A DNA stretch of 43,091 bases from a virus, in the IMG/VR virus record IMGVR_UViG_3300031759_000054, positions 1 to 43,091 of that record. One strand, given 5' to 3'. This document shows positions 19,001 to 28,439 of the stretch, piece by piece (the first letter of the stretch is position 1; each line of letters begins with the position of its first letter). A program made the position numbers and the translations under genes. The notes under the pieces are model-generated. The model searched no databases. It had not been told where the DNA came from and saw only the letters and a program-made list of their open reading frames with translations.

Positions 19001-22000
19001 GTATTGGGATCTAGCAATCTTCGAGATATCGAAATTAATTCACAAGGTGGCACAATTTTACAAAATAGTGCCCCAGTACCGCATAGCGCAATATTTTTAT
19101 TGGATAATACCGCTAACTTTATTGATGCTACTAGATATGCGCAACAAGAATATACTAAATTTAAAAATAAATTTTTAAACTTGAGTGCGTCATTAAATGG
19201 TATTGATCCAAATGATCCAGTATCTAGTGTTGATTTAATTTTAACAACAATTAACAGTATTAAAAATAAATCATTTCCGTGGTATTACAGTGATATGGTA
19301 CCGTATGGTACATTGAAAAATACATTAACTTATACAGTATTTGATCCGTTAACCACTGATTACGAACTTACGACTATTTTCAATAACCAACAACTAAGCA
19401 ATCTTGCTGTGTTAGTTTACTTAAATGGTGAACAATTAGTTGTTGGTATTGATTTTAATTTTAGAACTGACAGACCTTCTGTGACGTTTTATGATATTGT
19501 AAATCAAGTTTGGTTAACTAATTTTAATGTTGGCGATGTAATTACCATAGTAGAATACGCAAATACTGATGGTGCATTTGTTCCAGAAACACCTACTAAA
19601 TTAGGATTATGGCCAAAATTTATTCCTGAAATGTTTCTAGATGACACATATAGATACGTTGATCCGACAACTAACATACAAGGTATCAATGTTATTCGTG
19701 GCCATGACGGTAGTATTACTCCTGCATTTAACGACTATCGCGATAGTTTCTTATTAGAACTTGAATTACGTATCTACAATAATATTAAACTACCTGACGT
19801 AGGCACATATGAAGATATTTTATCAGTAATTCCTGGCAAATTTAGAACAACTGACTATGCATTAGCTGAAACTACTCAGATTGTATCGCAAAGTTTCCTA
19901 CACTGGTTAGGAAACAATAAATTAGATTTCTCTACTAATGAAACATTTGATAGCAGTGATGCATTTACATGGAATTATAGTAATTTTGTTGACCGTATTA
20001 ACGGAGAACGATTACCGGGTAGCTGGAGAGCATGTTATCAATACTTCTACGATACATTCCGTCCGCATCTAACGCCGTGGGAGATGCTAGGATTCACAGC
20101 AATGCCAAGCTGGTGGGTAGAGTTTTATGGTCCTGCACCTTACACAGGCGGTAATAAATTATTATGGGACGACTTAGAAGCAGGAATGATTAGATTCGGC
20201 CCGCGTCAAGGTATTGATTCAAACTATGTGCGTACAGGACTAAGCCAAATTATTCCTGTAGATGATAATGGCAATTTATTAAGTCCGGCAGCAATATTAA
20301 CGGCATCATTTAACTCAATTAAAGCAGGTAATTCGTGGTCAGTGGGTCAATATGGGCCTGTAGAATATGCTTGGCGTAATAGTAGTGATTTTCCTTATGC
20401 TGTTCAATTAGCATTAGCTGTAGCTAAACCTGGCAGATTCTTTGGCTTGTTGGCAGATACTTACAATTATACATATAACTACACAATAGGTCAATATCTA
20501 ACTTCTAATACAAATCAACATCTAACTCAATTTGATGTAGATTTTAATGGTGATACAACATCAGGCACACCATATCGTGGTGCAGGTTATATAAACTGGA
20601 TTGCAGATTATTTAACCAGTCAAGGAATTAATCCTGCAAGTTATATCACACCTTTATTGCAAAATTATAAAGTTGAATTAGCATATAAAGCAGGTGGATT
20701 CACTGACCAAAAATATTTACAAGTATTAGCTGAACAAGTAAGTCCAGCAAGTACCAGTAATAGTATTGTGGTACCTAATGAAAACTACAGTGTATATCTA
20801 TACAAATCAACACCTATACAGACATTAACATATAGTGCTGTAATTGTTGAAAAAACTGAAAATGGTTATAGTATTCGCGGATACAATCTAAATGATCCGT
20901 ACTTTACAATTATTCCTAGTGAAATTAATTCTAATGCTGTTGGAATTTCAGTATTAAACAACACTGCAACGGTTTTCAAAGATTATCAAAATTTAAAATT
21001 AACTGTGCCTTATGGATATGAATTTACAACACAACAACAGGTTGTAGATTTCCTTATTAGTTATGAACGTTATTTAATTGCACAAGGATTTACATTTACC
21101 GATTCGGATCCGCAATTAGGAGAAATACGTAATTGGACACTAAGTTCTAAAGAATTTTTATTCTGGACACAACAGGGTTGGTCAAATGGTAGTATTATTG
21201 TATTGAGTCCTGTAGCTAATGTGTTAAATGCTATTAGTATTAGTGCAATTACTGACGGCATCGAAGATAGCCAATACGGAAGCAAGGTTTTAGACCAAAA
21301 CTTCGGTCTTGTTAAGAATAATAATTATGACGTACTGCGTAGTCCAAATACATTTAAATTAACGTTAAATGATAGTGCCAGTGTAATTGGGTATGTTGAA
21401 ATTAATCTAGTCCAATACGAGCATGTATTAGTATTTGATAACACAACAGTGTTTAACGATGTTATCTATCAACCAGAAACTGGTAATAGACAATATCGTT
21501 TAAAATTAATTGGACAAAAAACTGCTTTATGGAACGGTAGTTTAAGTGCACCGGGATTCATTTATAGCAGTGGAGAAATTGATATATGGGATCAAGGAAC
21601 TGATTATCTTAAAGGTGATATAGTTCAATATAAAAATCAATATTATACTGCATTGCAAAATATTATTGCTAATCCAGAATTCCAATTTCAATTCTGGCAA
21701 CAACTTAATCGCACGCAAATACAAACAGGTCTTTTGCCTAACTTTGCAACATTAGCAGTTGAATCACAATCATACTATGATAGTTATGGCGAGATTAAAG
21801 ATAAAGATCAAATAGAATATAGTCATGCATTGATCGGTTTTAAACCAAGACAATATTTAAGTGATTTAGGTCTAAGTGAAACTACTCAAATTGAGTTTTA
21901 TAAAGGTTTTATTGCACAAAAAGGTTCTGCCAATGCAGTTAACCAAATGCTTACTGCTACATTTGATAATTTAAGTAGTGAAATAGCATTCTACGAAGAA

Positions 22001-25000
22001 TGGGCAATGCGTGTTGGCGAGTACGGTGCTCTTGATAGTAACCCGTATATAGAAATTCCGTTAGACGAAAAAGCATTTGGTGTAAATCCTTCAATTGCAC
22101 AATTTGTTGCAGGAATTAATAATAATACCGGTAATGGTATTACTATTTTTAATTCAAACCAATTGTATAAATCGGAAGGTAGTTATACTGGTAATATTGC
22201 ATTAAGTAGAACTTCGCATAGTAATTATGATAATGATATTCCTACTGCCGGTTATGTTAATATTAATGATGTTGATTTAACTATATTTGATCTTGCTAAC
22301 TATCAAGATTTAGATAACAACATTAGCCAAATGGGTAGTGGATATCGCATCTGGGTAGCCAAAGATTTTACACAGAATTGGAACGTTTATCGTGTTACTG
22401 AAACTAATAATGGTATAACAACTGTAAGTAATTCATTAAACGGATATGTTACATTTACAACATCTTCTCCGCACCAATTAACTTTAACACAGGTATTCAT
22501 TGTTCAGAATTTTAATTCTGCATTTGATGGTTTCTATCAAGTTTATAAAATTGTTGATGATTATAATGTTATGGTTGCCTACAGCGGTGATACCAGCAAA
22601 TTAACAACATTAAGTGGATCTGGCCTGTTATTGGTATTAGACAGTTTACGTTTTACATACATGGAAGATGCACGTATATTTGGATTAACTAATCCTCCTA
22701 ATGGATGGCAAGTTGGTGAAAAGATTTGGATTGACGATGATGCAGCCACTACATCTACACAAGGACAACCATTTACTACAGTTAGTGGAACGTGGAAAGT
22801 ATATGAAAAAGCCCATCCATGGACATTACAACAACCATTAACAAAGAATACTAATGAATACTTTTCTAACGATGGATTTGGTTCTAGCGTTAAGATGAGT
22901 GCAGATAATATGGTGATTGTATCTGGTAGCCCAACAAGTGGAAATACTGGTATAGTTAATACATTCCTTAAAGATTATCAAGGAAACTATAACGAAAACT
23001 TAAGTTTAATTCCAGATGCAGGCAATGTTATAACTCCGACTTCTGGTTTTGGTACTACAGTTGATCTAGCTCAAGATGCATTAAACAATACTATTCTTGC
23101 TGTAGGTGCTCCGAGCAGTTATAATAATCTTGGGTATGTTTACATATACAATAAACCAAGTGCGGCATATAAATTTGCTAAGGCACAGGTTATTGTTGGT
23201 AATGTAGCATCAACAAACGATGCATTTGGTAGCAGTATTGCATTTAACCAAGACGGTGAATGGATGTTTGTAGGTGCTCCTAATAATAATAAAGTATATG
23301 CGTACGGTTTAAATCGTTTTGTTCCTGTGCAAAGTACAATAATTTCTGTACCATCATCAACAGCGGCATTAACATTGCCATTTACGCCATATGCTACTAA
23401 TGATGCAACTTCATTGTTGATTACAAGTAATAGCAGAACATTTATTCCTAATATTGACTATACATTATCAGGAAAAATTGTATATTTTACAGCACTTCTA
23501 TCAGCCAGTGATATCACAATCGTTCAACAACCGTATTATTCATTAGTAACAACGTTAACAATTCCTACAAGCAATGTTAACAGTCAATTCGGCTATGCAT
23601 TGTCAAGTAGTTTTGATGGCGCACAAATGGCAGTTGGCGCTCCAGGCGATACAGTAACAGACGCAAACGGCATAAATCAGCCAGGTGCAGGTAGTGTCTG
23701 GGTATATGATCGTGTAATCGAAGCATTTAACACGACTGGCGCTCAAGTATACACTACTAAGAATACGATTGCTAATATATATAAAGTAACACTTGATGGA
23801 ATTGAAGTTAATGATTATTTTGTATCTAGTGCAAATACAATTACATTTGTTAGTCCACCACCGGTAGGCCATATATTATATATTGAAGTAAACCAATTTA
23901 ATTTACTAGAACAATTAGTCGGAGTTGATAGTTTACAAGGCGGCCTACAAGCTATTCAAGCTAATGCTGCATTTGGCACAAGCCTAACAATCTGTTCAAA
24001 TAACTGTGCAATTTATGTTGGTGCTCCTTATTACAGCAACGGATTAGAACATAATAGCGGTGCAGTTTGGAAATTCCATAATCGTGGAAGATTATACGGT
24101 ACTAATACTGGATATCAATTAAATCCTGTATTTACTACAGGTGATACAATTCGTTTAAACAATTTTGAAGTTACTGTAGCTAACATAAGTACACCAAGTT
24201 CTAATGTTGCTTCATTAAATGACCTAGTAACAAATATTAATGACGCAGATATTCTAGGTATTAGTGCAGTAAATCAAGGTGGTTATTTAAGATTGAACTC
24301 AGATGTTACTGTATTTAAAGATCAATTGCGTATAGTATCAGGAGTTCGTCAACCAGGTAGTCCGGGAGTATATGTAGATGCCGACTTGCGTGTATTTGCA
24401 TTTATGCAAATTATTATTAATCCGTACGGAATGTCTGGTGAATTTTTTGGTAGCAAAGTTAAATTAGCAAGCAGTGCCTACATGTTAGTAATCGGTAGCG
24501 GTAGAGGAACTACTAAGGCAGATACTACATATGATGTGTTAACAACAGCCTCTGGTACAATTTTCGATCATCATTCTACTAGATGGCTTGATGCTATTCC
24601 GTCTAGCGGTAGTGTTTACATTTATGAATTGTACGATGATCCTCGTAATGTTGTAGAACATCCAGGTCGTTATCAATTTGCACAACAACTAAATCCAGGT
24701 AGTTTAGTTCCAGGTGCAGAATTTGGATATGCATTAGATATCGAAGGACAATACATTACTGTGACAGCACCCGGTTCAACAGTAAATGGTGAGCCTACAG
24801 GTACAGGAACAATTTACGTGTTCCAAAACCCAACATTAGAAAGAGGATGGAATTTAATTAGATATCAACAAGATAAAGTTGACGTTGATAGTATTAGTAG
24901 AATTTATTTATATAACAGTTTATCTAATCAAATTCTTGAAAACTTACAATTTATTGACCCTGCTAAAGGTAAAATCTTAGGACAAGCTGAACAAGAAATT

Positions 25001-28000
25001 AGTTTCAAAACAGAATATGATCCGGCTATTTATAATAGAGGATCTAATCCGGCTGCTGATATCAATACTAATGTTTATTGGGGTACGATGCAAGTTGGTA
25101 AAGTATGGTGGAACTTAAGTCAAGTTCGTTATATTGATTATGAGCAAGATACCTTAACATATCGTAGCATTAACTGGGGTAATTTATTTCCGGGATCTGT
25201 TATAGAAATTAATGAATGGGTACAAAGTTCAGTATTGCCAAGCAAATATGTGGCTAATGGTGGTGATGGAGTTCCTAAGTATGCAGATGATAGCGCATAC
25301 GTTGAAATTATTACTGTAGATCCTATTACTGATATTATCGGCAGTGTTTATTATTTCTGGGTAACGGGTAAAACTACTGTAGATCCTAACAACACTGAAA
25401 GAAGCATACCAACTACATCTATACAGGATATAATTTTAAATCCTAAAAATCAAGGTATTGCTTATGCGGCTGTGATACAAAATAGTGCAATTATCTTATA
25501 CAACGTTGGATCATACTTATCAGCTAAAAATACTATTTTGCATTTAGATTATCAATTGTTGATTAATACAAATATTATTCACAGCGAGTATCAATTAGTA
25601 CAAAAAGGAAAACCAAACGGAATAATTCCAGATAGAGTTGTTAATAAATTAATAGACAGCTTAGCTGGCATTGATAATCAGGGTGCTGCAGTTCCTGATC
25701 CAGGATTAAGTTTGGCAAATAGTTATGGTATTAGTATACGTCCAAGACAAAGCATGTTTGTGGATAGATTAACTGCATTGTCGGAATTAATTGCGTATGT
25801 TAATAGTATATTTGTTATTAATCCAATTACGGAAGAATTTAATTTAACAGCATTAAATGATCAAGAACCAGTACCTAATGCAAAATTAAATGCCTATGAT
25901 TTAAGTATTGATACAGATGCTGAATTGGCTTATATTAATGTTAATGGATTAACTCCTGGATACGTTGTATTAGTACTAAACGATAGTACACAAGATGGAT
26001 TGTGGGTATTGTATCAATTACAAGAAGATTTAACATGGGGAATTTACCAAGTTCAATCTTATAAAAATAGTTTATATTGGAGTTATATTGATTGGTATGC
26101 AACTGGTTATTCATCGGGTACTAAGCCAACATATTCAGTTTCTACTCAAGTTGATGCATTAAAATTATCATTGGCCATTGGTGATATTGTTAAAGTTAAT
26201 AACTCTGATCGTGGTGGTTGGATTTTATTATTAGTTGAAAGTACGGCTCCTACATTTACCACTGTGGGCATTCAAAATGGTACAATACAATTAGATAGTT
26301 CACTTAGCGATTTTGCTAATAATGAAATCGGTTTTGGAAATCAAGGATTTTCAACTAATAGATACGACCAAAATCCGAATATTGAAATTCGCTCAATTGT
26401 AACTGCAATTAAGGATACAATTTTTATTAACCAATTAGAGGGAAATTTTAACAATTTATTCTTTATATTAATTAACTACTTATTAACTGAACAAACATAC
26501 GTTGATTGGTTATTTAAATCTAGTTTTATTAGTGTAGTTCATCAGCTTAGAACACTAAGTCAATTCCCGAGCTATACACCAGATAATCAAACGTATTATC
26601 AAGACTATATCGACGAAGTTAAGCCTTATAGAACTAAAGTTCGTGAATATTTAATTAATTACAGTGGATCTGACACATTTAACGGCAGCATCACAGATTT
26701 TGATTTACCTTCCTATTACGATACTTCAACTATTACAAGTATTTTCCGTAGTCCGAGTGGAGAGTATCCGTATACGGCCGAAGATGAAGCAACATGGCAA
26801 ACATTCCCATACAACCAATGGTATCAAAATAGAACTCTTCAAGTTGATAGCATCTTAATAGAAAATCCAGGATATGGATACACTACACCACCATCGATTA
26901 CTATCGTAGGCGGTGGTGCTACCGCTGGTGGAGCAACTGCAAATTGTTACATCGACGGTAATACAGGAGAAATAACAGCAATTAATGTTATTACACCAGG
27001 TAGCGGATATGTTACAACTCCTACGATAATTATTAATGGTTCAGCTAACATTGCTGCAACTGCATACGCTACATTAAAAAATTATCAAGTTAGAAGTTTT
27101 GATACTACTATTAAATTTGATCGTATTACATATTCAAGTACTGTGCAAGATTGGCAACCTAATACAGCATATACCGCAGGTACTATTGTTAGCTATGCAT
27201 CATCTGAAGGTAATACATCTATTAGATCAGCATATCAAGTTACAGAAGATATAACAACTGGTGCAATATTTAATCCATTGGATTACACTGTATTGTCAGC
27301 TAATTCATTTAGTAATGCAAATGATCGTATTATTGGTTACTATCAACCGAGTGCATCTATGCCAGCAAGAGATCTGACACAATTAGTACCGGGAGTTGAT
27401 TATCCGGGAGTACAGGTGCTAGGTGCAGACTTTGATTTAAATCCAAATTACGGATCATTATTTGGCGGAATTCTAGACAATATCGATTACGATGACAATG
27501 GTAGTCCTATACTAAGCCAAGCCAGCCTAGACACTATTATTCAAAGCCAGTTCACTGATGCAGCATTAGGAACACGTGCAGAAGATATTAACGTTGATGG
27601 CGGTGCGTATGTTGACCAGTATGCAAGTCATGCACCAGAAGAACTTGTTCCGGGTATTGTATTTGATACATTAGATATGCGTATATACACTAAGATAAAC
27701 TCTGGGGCTAATGTAATTGCATATAGAGTATTCAATAACATGTTAAATCAAACAAGTTATCTACGTATTTCTACTGCATATACTACAACATTATCTGCCA
27801 ATTTAGCACTAACTGATACTACGATATCAGTGGTTAACGCTTCTGCATTAACACCGCCAAGTATTGCAAACAATACACCTGGGGTGGTATTTATTGGTGG
27901 TGAACGTATAACTTATTGGACTATTGATCTTGTTAATAATGTATTGGGACAGATACGTCGTGGCACACAGGGTACCGCAGCTGTTAGTTTATACACAAGT

Positions 28001-28255
28001 GGAACATCTGTGATTGATGGAGGTATTGACCAAAACATTGTGGGGTCAAGTAATTATAGTTGGACACCAACTGTTAATGTTACTGATACTACAACATCTA
28101 GTAACACATATACATTTATAGCAAATGTTACATATACTCGAAACTATGCAAATGTATTCTATAATCATGGTATTAGTACTGCAATAGATGGCACAGGATT
28201 AACTGGATCTACAACTCCTGCGGCACTGTTCTTAAAAGCATATCCTATAAGTTAG
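16052..28255 (+). CDS. Giant baseplate/tail structural protein (4067 residues) in the gp7 position
   Basis: This single frame covers over a quarter of the window. It follows gp6, where T4 carries gp7 (1032 residues), so a wedge role is likely by position; I see no direct gp7 motif. The N-terminus (FLPVIFQSDTNQKF; FVNFSQYYWLPNGPDP near 135) and RLPGSWRACYQYFYD (near 1320) look like the large structural proteins of aquatic T4-like phages. Residues about 2265-2935 hold seven FG-GAP repeats, an integrin-alpha-like propeller. At least four immunoglobulin-like modules (about 855, 1090, 2425, 2560) share a strand ending like TITF..PPxxG..I. Two PGxGYxTxP repeats lie near 3600-3675. GERITYW and IRRGTQGT lie near the end. 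It may combine a wedge scaffold with host-surface binding. The frame shows no stop or shift. Confidence 0.8.
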   Translation: MAAIKTLNFLPVIFQSDTNQKFLSATMDQLVSEPNLTTLYGYIGRKFAPTYKTGDSYITEYTSDRQNYQLEPSVVVRDLQNNISFFSSYPDLLNKIKYYGGIVNNHSRLFDSEYYSFDPLISFDKFVNFSQYYWLPNGPDPVMVDTTGIELTKTWVVTRDTTNNQYVFTSEGEVDNSLTFARGGTYTFVVNQPGYPFWIQSQLGTSGVLSATPTISSRDVLGVTNNGTDSGVITFQVPQSTAQDVYLSMPTIYNVDYATPLAYSDLENQFISQFLAAFPQYGGITGTLDGKYLIFANQGLLENQQNIWTAPAVIDPITQATIPGYDAGTVVPDSEQYGIWQVKLVTVPGVTDKLIRLVYIQDVAVNQKVYVRYGLVNANKDFYKDYDGFFHQVPLITASANVLYIQDGINSDINDSIKLVEFSNWSIDVENDILGKLNYTSPNGVQFTTGLKIQFGTDVTPSTYQNNQYYVEEVGSANGIRLVDVNLLVTPEAYHNELALNYPDEIFPDYITINRSSVDLNAWSRNNRWFHRQVITDTAAYNNTVPVFDQSLRATRPIIQFNPDILLLNYGRIGKQPIDILDTTTLDAFTQLQGQPLTEAFGITVTDGLRVLFANDIDPLVKNRIYVVNLVQYQVDENGLPTGTQYIDLTLADDGVASAYDTLVVLQGKYAGSQWWYDGVNWNDSQQKTGLQQPPLFDVFDSTGKSFSTYNRSTFAGTQLFGYLKSSAGVNDPVLGFPLSYRNLTTQGEMEFQTYFSTDTFNYVDSLVTTMDVSSGFLQTIVDANTLEPRNTWQTVVEYTKQYQLIGYIANGINSVFPIDVTPDTQASIPYLKVYHNYTYLEQSQWLYIGNSVRLTIDQTFTGDGVTKTFTVTNGNTVNGVVVIVDNIVQTPLQFGVSGSTILFATAPDAGANIDIRVISVPDEGDKIDILVYSSEVSKIGSYQIPTNLELNAQNTDISTMTLGQIRNHLVALAQNSTTVVGNVLGSSNLRDIEINSQGGTILQNSAPVPHSAIFLLDNTANFIDATRYAQQEYTKFKNKFLNLSASLNGIDPNDPVSSVDLILTTINSIKNKSFPWYYSDMVPYGTLKNTLTYTVFDPLTTDYELTTIFNNQQLSNLAVLVYLNGEQLVVGIDFNFRTDRPSVTFYDIVNQVWLTNFNVGDVITIVEYANTDGAFVPETPTKLGLWPKFIPEMFLDDTYRYVDPTTNIQGINVIRGHDGSITPAFNDYRDSFLLELELRIYNNIKLPDVGTYEDILSVIPGKFRTTDYALAETTQIVSQSFLHWLGNNKLDFSTNETFDSSDAFTWNYSNFVDRINGERLPGSWRACYQYFYDTFRPHLTPWEMLGFTAMPSWWVEFYGPAPYTGGNKLLWDDLEAGMIRFGPRQGIDSNYVRTGLSQIIPVDDNGNLLSPAAILTASFNSIKAGNSWSVGQYGPVEYAWRNSSDFPYAVQLALAVAKPGRFFGLLADTYNYTYNYTIGQYLTSNTNQHLTQFDVDFNGDTTSGTPYRGAGYINWIADYLTSQGINPASYITPLLQNYKVELAYKAGGFTDQKYLQVLAEQVSPASTSNSIVVPNENYSVYLYKSTPIQTLTYSAVIVEKTENGYSIRGYNLNDPYFTIIPSEINSNAVGISVLNNTATVFKDYQNLKLTVPYGYEFTTQQQVVDFLISYERYLIAQGFTFTDSDPQLGEIRNWTLSSKEFLFWTQQGWSNGSIIVLSPVANVLNAISISAITDGIEDSQYGSKVLDQNFGLVKNNNYDVLRSPNTFKLTLNDSASVIGYVEINLVQYEHVLVFDNTTVFNDVIYQPETGNRQYRLKLIGQKTALWNGSLSAPGFIYSSGEIDIWDQGTDYLKGDIVQYKNQYYTALQNIIANPEFQFQFWQQLNRTQIQTGLLPNFATLAVESQSYYDSYGEIKDKDQIEYSHALIGFKPRQYLSDLGLSETTQIEFYKGFIAQKGSANAVNQMLTATFDNLSSEIAFYEEWAMRVGEYGALDSNPYIEIPLDEKAFGVNPSIAQFVAGINNNTGNGITIFNSNQLYKSEGSYTGNIALSRTSHSNYDNDIPTAGYVNINDVDLTIFDLANYQDLDNNISQMGSGYRIWVAKDFTQNWNVYRVTETNNGITTVSNSLNGYVTFTTSSPHQLTLTQVFIVQNFNSAFDGFYQVYKIVDDYNVMVAYSGDTSKLTTLSGSGLLLVLDSLRFTYMEDARIFGLTNPPNGWQVGEKIWIDDDAATTSTQGQPFTTVSGTWKVYEKAHPWTLQQPLTKNTNEYFSNDGFGSSVKMSADNMVIVSGSPTSGNTGIVNTFLKDYQGNYNENLSLIPDAGNVITPTSGFGTTVDLAQDALNNTILAVGAPSSYNNLGYVYIYNKPSAAYKFAKAQVIVGNVASTNDAFGSSIAFNQDGEWMFVGAPNNNKVYAYGLNRFVPVQSTIISVPSSTAALTLPFTPYATNDATSLLITSNSRTFIPNIDYTLSGKIVYFTALLSASDITIVQQPYYSLVTTLTIPTSNVNSQFGYALSSSFDGAQMAVGAPGDTVTDANGINQPGAGSVWVYDRVIEAFNTTGAQVYTTKNTIANIYKVTLDGIEVNDYFVSSANTITFVSPPPVGHILYIEVNQFNLLEQLVGVDSLQGGLQAIQANAAFGTSLTICSNNCAIYVGAPYYSNGLEHNSGAVWKFHNRGRLYGTNTGYQLNPVFTTGDTIRLNNFEVTVANISTPSSNVASLNDLVTNINDADILGISAVNQGGYLRLNSDVTVFKDQLRIVSGVRQPGSPGVYVDADLRVFAFMQIIINPYGMSGEFFGSKVKLASSAYMLVIGSGRGTTKADTTYDVLTTASGTIFDHHSTRWLDAIPSSGSVYIYELYDDPRNVVEHPGRYQFAQQLNPGSLVPGAEFGYALDIEGQYITVTAPGSTVNGEPTGTGTIYVFQNPTLERGWNLIRYQQDKVDVDSISRIYLYNSLSNQILENLQFIDPAKGKILGQAEQEISFKTEYDPAIYNRGSNPAADINTNVYWGTMQVGKVWWNLSQVRYIDYEQDTLTYRSINWGNLFPGSVIEINEWVQSSVLPSKYVANGGDGVPKYADDSAYVEIITVDPITDIIGSVYYFWVTGKTTVDPNNTERSIPTTSIQDIILNPKNQGIAYAAVIQNSAIILYNVGSYLSAKNTILHLDYQLLINTNIIHSEYQLVQKGKPNGIIPDRVVNKLIDSLAGIDNQGAAVPDPGLSLANSYGISIRPRQSMFVDRLTALSELIAYVNSIFVINPITEEFNLTALNDQEPVPNAKLNAYDLSIDTDAELAYINVNGLTPGYVVLVLNDSTQDGLWVLYQLQEDLTWGIYQVQSYKNSLYWSYIDWYATGYSSGTKPTYSVSTQVDALKLSLAIGDIVKVNNSDRGGWILLLVESTAPTFTTVGIQNGTIQLDSSLSDFANNEIGFGNQGFSTNRYDQNPNIEIRSIVTAIKDTIFINQLEGNFNNLFFILINYLLTEQTYVDWLFKSSFISVVHQLRTLSQFPSYTPDNQTYYQDYIDEVKPYRTKVREYLINYSGSDTFNGSITDFDLPSYYDTSTITSIFRSPSGEYPYTAEDEATWQTFPYNQWYQNRTLQVDSILIENPGYGYTTPPSITIVGGGATAGGATANCYIDGNTGEITAINVITPGSGYVTTPTIIINGSANIAATAYATLKNYQVRSFDTTIKFDRITYSSTVQDWQPNTAYTAGTIVSYASSEGNTSIRSAYQVTEDITTGAIFNPLDYTVLSANSFSNANDRIIGYYQPSASMPARDLTQLVPGVDYPGVQVLGADFDLNPNYGSLFGGILDNIDYDDNGSPILSQASLDTIIQSQFTDAALGTRAEDINVDGGAYVDQYASHAPEELVPGIVFDTLDMRIYTKINSGANVIAYRVFNNMLNQTSYLRISTAYTTTLSANLALTDTTISVVNASALTPPSIANNTPGVVFIGGERITYWTIDLVNNVLGQIRRGTQGTAAVSLYTSGTSVIDGGIDQNIVGSSNYSWTPTVNVTDTTTSSNTYTFIANVTYTRNYANVFYNHGISTAIDGTGLTGSTTPAALFLKAYPIS
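22861..24850 (+). repeat. Seven FG-GAP propeller repeats inside the giant protein
   Basis: Seven units begin with a Phe-Gly pair at about 22876, 23047, 23224, 23587, 23971, 24445 and 24721. Each continues with a strand such as AVGAP or FVGAP or YVGAP, then a closing strand such as VYIYNK, VWVYDR or IYVFQN. This is the FG-GAP pattern of integrin-alpha-like beta propellers, and seven units is the number for a closed ring. Units 6 and 1 are the most diverged (IGSG and SGSP in place of GAP). Confidence 0.8.
26850..27070 (+). repeat. Two PGxGY repeats in the giant protein
   Basis: NPGYGYTTPPSITIVGGG and then TPGSGYVTTPTIIINGS, separated by a Gly/Ala-rich strand. This is a short beta repeat found in many tail and baseplate proteins. 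Confidence 0.65.
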
Positions 28256-28274
28256 GCATTCTAAAAGGTATGCT

Positions 28275-28439
28275 ATGATTGAAATAAATAACAATATGGA
28301 TATGAAAACGAAAGAAAAAACTGAGCAATCAGTACAACCAACTAAGAAGCCAGATGAAAATTCTGGCATTCTTGTAGAAGGTTATATTAAGATATTTGAT
28401 CCAAAGACTAAAGAAGTTTTTGTAAACGGGCGAGCATAA
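28275..28439 (+). CDS. 54-residue protein with GYIKIFDP motif
   Basis: A small gene with a good Shine-Dalgarno (AAAGG at 28264-28268, six bases before the ATG). It ends immediately before the next ATG, with no base between, which suggests coupled translation. Residues 1-30 are charged and probably disordered (Lys, Glu, Gln). Residues 36-54 (GYIKIFDPKTKEVFVNGRA) resemble residues 11-30 of the next protein (GFLKIHDP..., ending CNA), including the Gly-aromatic-hydrophobic-Lys-Ile-x-Asp-Pro core. It looks like a lone copy of that protein's N-terminal strand pair. Its function is unknown. It may be a small virion part or an assembly partner of its neighbour. Confidence 0.75.
   Translation: MIEINNNMDMKTKEKTEQSVQPTKKPDENSGILVEGYIKIFDPKTKEVFVNGRA

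Noticed and set aside
24901-25035. Minus-strand TATAAATA-like matches (TATTTATA on plus) inside the giant gene.
   Set aside because: They face against the operon inside coding DNA with nothing to drive. In an AT-rich sequence such matches are expected by chance.
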